From an uncultured Prevotella sp. (GTDB taxonomy: Bacteria > Bacteroidota > Bacteroidia > Bacteroidales > Bacteroidaceae), in contig CAKPST010000032.1 in the NCBI GenBank assembly GCA_934183355.1, forward strand, positions 1 to 27,138: DNA of 27,138 bases. Direction: 5' to 3'. The notes under the pieces were generated by a model. The model saw only the letters and a program-made list of their open reading frames with translations. It searched no databases and had not been told where the DNA came from. Shown here in pieces: positions 24,395-27,138 of this stretch. The translations under genes and the position numbers were made by a program. Numbering within the stretch: position 1 is the first letter of the stretch; the number at the start of each line of letters is the position of its first letter.

Positions 24395-24431
24395 CCCCTT
24401 GTTTCGTTTATACGAACAAGGGGATTTTTTT
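24395..24431 (+). terminator. glnB-amtB terminator
   Basis: CCCCTTGTTTCGT (24395-24407) pairs with ACGAACAAGGGG (24412-24423) with one bulged T, followed by a T7 tract after one A. Confidence 0.9.
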
Positions 24432-24542
24432 AGCTTTACGAAGATAATTATAACGCTTTATCTAATCATCTACAACACTTCGCTGCACAACCAATAAAAT
24501 AACTTTCTGTCATTCCTTGTGCAGTCTTTGAAAATAAAGATG

Positions 24543-24550
24543 TACCTTTG
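24543..24550 (+). promoter_or_regulatory. Probable -7 box for trpS
   Basis: TACCTTTG matches TAnnTTTG. A CTTG at 24516-24519 gives a 23-base spacer, at the long end. Start of transcription near 24557 leaves about 67 untranslated bases; no T-box or leader peptide is evident. Confidence 0.45.
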
Positions 24551-24623
24551 TAGAATTAATCGTGACAATCGGAATACACCGACACGACCAAGATATTAAA
24601 AATACAAAGAAAACAAGATAAAT

Positions 24624-25712
24624 ATGGGAAAAGTTATTCTAACGGGCGACCGTCCAACCGGTAAGCTCCATTTGGGCCACTATGTAGGCTCACTGCGCCG
24701 CCGCGTCGAACTACAGAACGCTGGCGACTTCGACCGAATGTTCGTTTTCATGGCTGACGTACAGGCTCTGACAGATAATGCCGACAATCCTGAGAAGATT
24801 CGCCAGAACATCATAGAGGTGGCTCTCGACTATCTTTCTGCTGGTCTTGACCCTGCTAAGTGTACTCTCTTCATACAGAGTCAGATTCCAGAACTTGCCG
24901 AACTTACAACATATCTGATGAATCTCATCACTGTGTCACGCGTTCAGCGCAACCCAACGGTGAAGACAGAGATTAAGATGCGCAACTTCGAGGCTAACAT
25001 TCCTCTCGGATTCTTCTGCTATCCTGTGAGCCAGGCTGCCGACATCACACTGTTCAAGGCTACTACAGTGCCTGCTGGCGAAGACCAGGAGCCTATGATT
25101 GAGGTTACGCGCGAGCTTGTGCGCCGTTTCAACCAGACTTACGGTGAGGTGCTTGTAGAGCCAGAGATTATGCTTCCTGAGATTGCTACAGCACGTCGTC
25201 TGCCTGGAACCGACGGCAAGGAGAAGATGTCGAAGTCGCTTGGCAACTGCATCTACCTCTCCGACTCGGCTGCCGATGTATGGAAGAAGGTTAAGAAGAT
25301 GTCGAACGGTGCTCCACGCATGAGCATGGACGAGCCGGGAAATCTTGAGGGTAATGCTGTGTTCACTTATCTTGAGGCATTCAGCACTCCCGACGACTTC
25401 GCTGAGTTCTGGCCCGAATACAAGACTCTTGACGAGTTGAAGGAGCATTATGTGCGCGGTGGTATCGGCGACGGAACAACAAAGAAGTTCCTCAACAATG
25501 TGCTCAACAAAATGCTTGAGCCTATGCGCCAGCGTCGCCATGAGTTTGAACAGGATATCCCCGAAATCTATAATATCCTGAAGAAGGGCACTGAAGCTGC
25601 CCGTGAGACAGCTGCTCAGACAATGGACGAAGTACGCAAGGCTATGCAAATCGACTACTTCAACGATGCTGAGCTTATCAAGCAGCAGGCTGAACGCTTC
25701 CGCGCTAAGTAA
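24624..25712 (+). CDS. trpS: Tryptophanyl-tRNA synthetase
   Basis: 362 residues, slightly longer than the roughly 330 of many bacterial TrpRS. Class I signatures are HLGH in GDRPTGKLHLGHYVGSL (8-24) and KMSKS at 201-205. Between them are the tryptophan/adenylate strings FMADVQALTDNADNP, PLGFFCYPVSQAADI and PAGEDQEPMIEVTRELVRRFN. It loads tryptophan on tRNA-Trp in the cytoplasm. It stands alone, with its own -7 box and a terminator after the stop. Confidence 0.97.
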   Translation: MGKVILTGDRPTGKLHLGHYVGSLRRRVELQNAGDFDRMFVFMADVQALTDNADNPEKIRQNIIEVALDYLSAGLDPAKCTLFIQSQIPELAELTTYLMNLITVSRVQRNPTVKTEIKMRNFEANIPLGFFCYPVSQAADITLFKATTVPAGEDQEPMIEVTRELVRRFNQTYGEVLVEPEIMLPEIATARRLPGTDGKEKMSKSLGNCIYLSDSAADVWKKVKKMSNGAPRMSMDEPGNLEGNAVFTYLEAFSTPDDFAEFWPEYKTLDELKEHYVRGGIGDGTTKKFLNNVLNKMLEPMRQRRHEFEQDIPEIYNILKKGTEAARETAAQTMDEVRKAMQIDYFNDAELIKQQAERFRAK

Positions 25713-25744
25713 TATAAACGTGCTATTAGCATGTAAATATACAT

Positions 25745-25796
25745 AAAAACCGTGTAATGGTTGTACAATTAACGTATCTACCATTACACGGTTTTT
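25745..25796. terminator. Bidirectional terminator between trpS and the convergent hydrolase
   Basis: Perfect 17-bp arms AAAAACCGTGTAATGGT (25745-25761) and ACCATTACACGGTTTTT (25780-25796) around an 18-base loop, with T5 tracts on both strands. Confidence 0.93.
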
Positions 25797-25811
25797 CGTT
25801 CTAATCCTGGT

Positions 25812-26807
25812 TTATTGACCTCCGAGTCGTTCAAAGAACGTGATTATCTCTTCCCAAGTCTTAAACTCATCGCTTCCCCACTCTATCGTTGTACCCATGA
25901 AGTCGGGTTGAGCCTCTGGAGCAATGAGATAGTCGCCATACTGCAACTGACACTCATTCGAGAATATCACACGTCCCCAAGCAGGTGCACTAAGATATTC
26001 CTCCACCCACTTCACATCATCCACCATAGCTTGCGGATTGTTGGTAGACTGCGGAGCAAGCACATACACATTATAATTCTCAATAAGCATCTCGTATGCC
26101 TTGTGCATAGATGCTGTTGCCTTGCCATAACCGTCGCGCAGAGTCTTTATGTCTATGTATACCACAGGGCGTTCTTTTCCACTCTGACGGTCGTCTATAT
26201 TGCGTATTATAGGCACAAGATAGTGCATGGCTATCTTGTCTGTCAGGCGATGCTCACCATGGAAACGGATTGCTGTGGGATAATGTTCCAAGAACAAATC
26301 GAATGTATGAACAATGGGATCTGCATCACCAAACAGTCCAACCACACGACCTCGTTCTTCATCTGTTATTGAAGAGAAATTATGAGTGGTCATCTCCTGA
26401 TATTCCTTTATCAGTCCTTTAGTCACCATAAACTCCTGCACTCCATCCTGGCGCGGATTCTGAAACACCTGCTTGCCGGTGAACTTCGACATTGTGTCTC
26501 CCATCTCAAACGCAGGGTTCACCACAATGCGATCGTAGCCATAAAGCATCTCGGTATACATTCCGCCCATTGATGTACCTATTATCAAGTCAGGCTTTTC
26601 CTCCTCGCACATCTGGCGCAACATCTCAATTCCCTCCTGTGGATGAAGCGGGATATCACGAGCCACAATGGTTGCGTTGGGCAGCAAAGTGCGCAACATT
26701 GCCACTGTACCCGACTGTGCCGACGAACCAAATCCATGCACATACATTATCTTCTTGCCCGACATAAGGTCGGGATATTGCTTCACATACTGATTTTCCA
26801 CTGTCAT
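25812..26807 (-). CDS. YqiA/YcfP-like alpha/beta hydrolase with C-terminal degenerate HAD-nucleotidase-like domain
   Basis: From ATG 26807 the protein has 331 residues. An upstream in-frame extension to 26936 would run through the rRNA terminator and into 5S rRNA and is rejected. Residues 17-190 look like a small UPF0227/YqiA esterase: KIMYVHGFGSSAQSGT, nucleophile elbow GTSMGG with Ser79, GDADPIV (Asp161/Asp163) and FHGEHR (His183/His186) as triad candidates. Residues 212-331 resemble the 5'-deoxynucleotidase (NT5C) branch of the HAD superfamily: VVYIDIK, then VKWVEEYL, RVIFSNECQLQYGDYLI, IEWGSDEFKTWEEII. The catalytic DxD is changed to D219-I-K221 and the later acidic pair after GDYLI is Ala-Pro, so this half is probably inactive. 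The two-domain reading is inference from motif recall. Substrate unknown. It lies just downstream of the rRNA operon on the same strand. Confidence 0.75.
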   Translation of the reverse strand: MTVENQYVKQYPDLMSGKKIMYVHGFGSSAQSGTVAMLRTLLPNATIVARDIPLHPQEGIEMLRQMCEEEKPDLIIGTSMGGMYTEMLYGYDRIVVNPAFEMGDTMSKFTGKQVFQNPRQDGVQEFMVTKGLIKEYQEMTTHNFSSITDEERGRVVGLFGDADPIVHTFDLFLEHYPTAIRFHGEHRLTDKIAMHYLVPIIRNIDDRQSGKERPVVYIDIKTLRDGYGKATASMHKAYEMLIENYNVYVLAPQSTNNPQAMVDDVKWVEEYLSAPAWGRVIFSNECQLQYGDYLIAPEAQPDFMGTTIEWGSDEFKTWEEIITFFERLGGQ

Positions 26808-26840
26808 AAATTTAAATCTATACAACACAAGACTAAACGC

Positions 26841-26869
26841 AAAAAAGGTCTCCAAAGTCGTTAGACCTT
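26841..26869 (-). terminator. Terminator of the rRNA operon
   Basis: On the minus strand AAGGTCT (26863-26869) pairs with AGACCTT (26845-26851), followed by a T-tract at 26841-26846. It lies about 18 bases after the 5S gene and 34 bases before the hydrolase ATG. Confidence 0.75.
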
Positions 26870-26886
26870 GAAGACCCAAAGTAAAA

Positions 26887-26996
<110 letters not shown>

Positions 26997-27070
26997 AAAA
27001 TATTGTTAGACATGTTGATTAGCAAAACTATTGTTAAACGTGTCAACAACTGAAAGCACGACTACTCATG

Positions 27071-27138
27071 AAGAAAGTCTCGGGCAATTAGTACTGCTCG
27101 GCTTTGACGTCACCGTCTTTACACCTGCAGCCTATCTA
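27071..27138 (-). rRNA. rrl: 23S ribosomal RNA, 3' end only
   Basis: The minus strand reads GTGTAAAGACGGTGACGTCA, then AAAGCCGAGCAGTACTAATTG and CCCGAGACTTTC, the conserved 3' terminus of bacterial 23S rRNA. Only about 68 bases are inside the window; the gene continues beyond the right edge. About 75 bases separate it from 5S. Confidence 0.9.

Noticed and set aside
24936..25784. 282-codon minus-strand ORF opposite trpS
   Set aside because: Antisense to a clear TrpRS with HIGH and KMSKS motifs; it also runs through the terminator hairpin.

Overview
The window looks like a chromosomal segment of a Bacteroidales bacterium, most likely Prevotella or a close relative. The reasons are Bacteroidetes-type promoters (TTG, about 19-20 bases, then TAnnTTTG), a 729-residue type III glutamine synthetase, diaminopimelate made through LL-diaminopimelate aminotransferase (DapL), a long-tailed topoisomerase IV A subunit, and lipoprotein and OmpA-like envelope proteins of this phylum. 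Species-level placement is inference.

Layout. 1-271 is non-coding with two inverted repeats. 272-3700 is a minus-strand unit: a possible 21-residue leader peptide, an S41-family protease lipoprotein, an SGNH hydrolase and an AlgI-type MBOAT acyltransferase; the last two form a typical pair for O-acylating an extracytoplasmic glycan. 3868-5439 is a secreted type-B carboxylesterase, closed by a long hairpin terminator. 5526-8377 is an AT-rich type II restriction-modification cassette: an NgoPII-like nuclease and two different C5-cytosine methyltransferases, each separated by a single base. 8771-9889 is an OmpA-family porin-like protein. 9890-10414 is a repeat-rich gap with a 22-bp tandem array and a perfect 16-bp hairpin. 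10415-14096 is parC with an overlapping DUF3316-like outer-membrane gene. 14261-17031 holds ridA, glyS and an FKBP lipoprotein. 17032-17938 has no annotated-size gene but contains what looks like a complete ~600-nt transcription unit: consensus promoter, a C-poor tract full of AAGGT motifs, a 25-codon ORF, two hairpins and a strong terminator.

17939-24346 is a nitrogen and lysine/peptidoglycan-precursor hub: dapF-dapL-glnN on the minus strand, diverging from glnB(K)-amtB on the plus strand. Ammonium uptake (Amt), its PII regulator, assimilation by GSIII, and a major nitrogen-consuming wall precursor pathway sit side by side. 24624-25712 is trpS. 25812-26807 is a YqiA-like alpha/beta hydrolase carrying what looks like a degenerate HAD nucleotidase tail. 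The right end holds the 3' part of an rRNA operon on the minus strand (23S end, 5S, terminator).

The most unusual items are the C-poor transcript at 17.2-17.8 kb, strong GGCC scarcity in a window that carries a GGCC-type restriction system, the paired non-identical methyltransferases, and the hydrolase/pseudo-HAD fusion. All calls come from reading the sequence; no searches or folding calculations were run.
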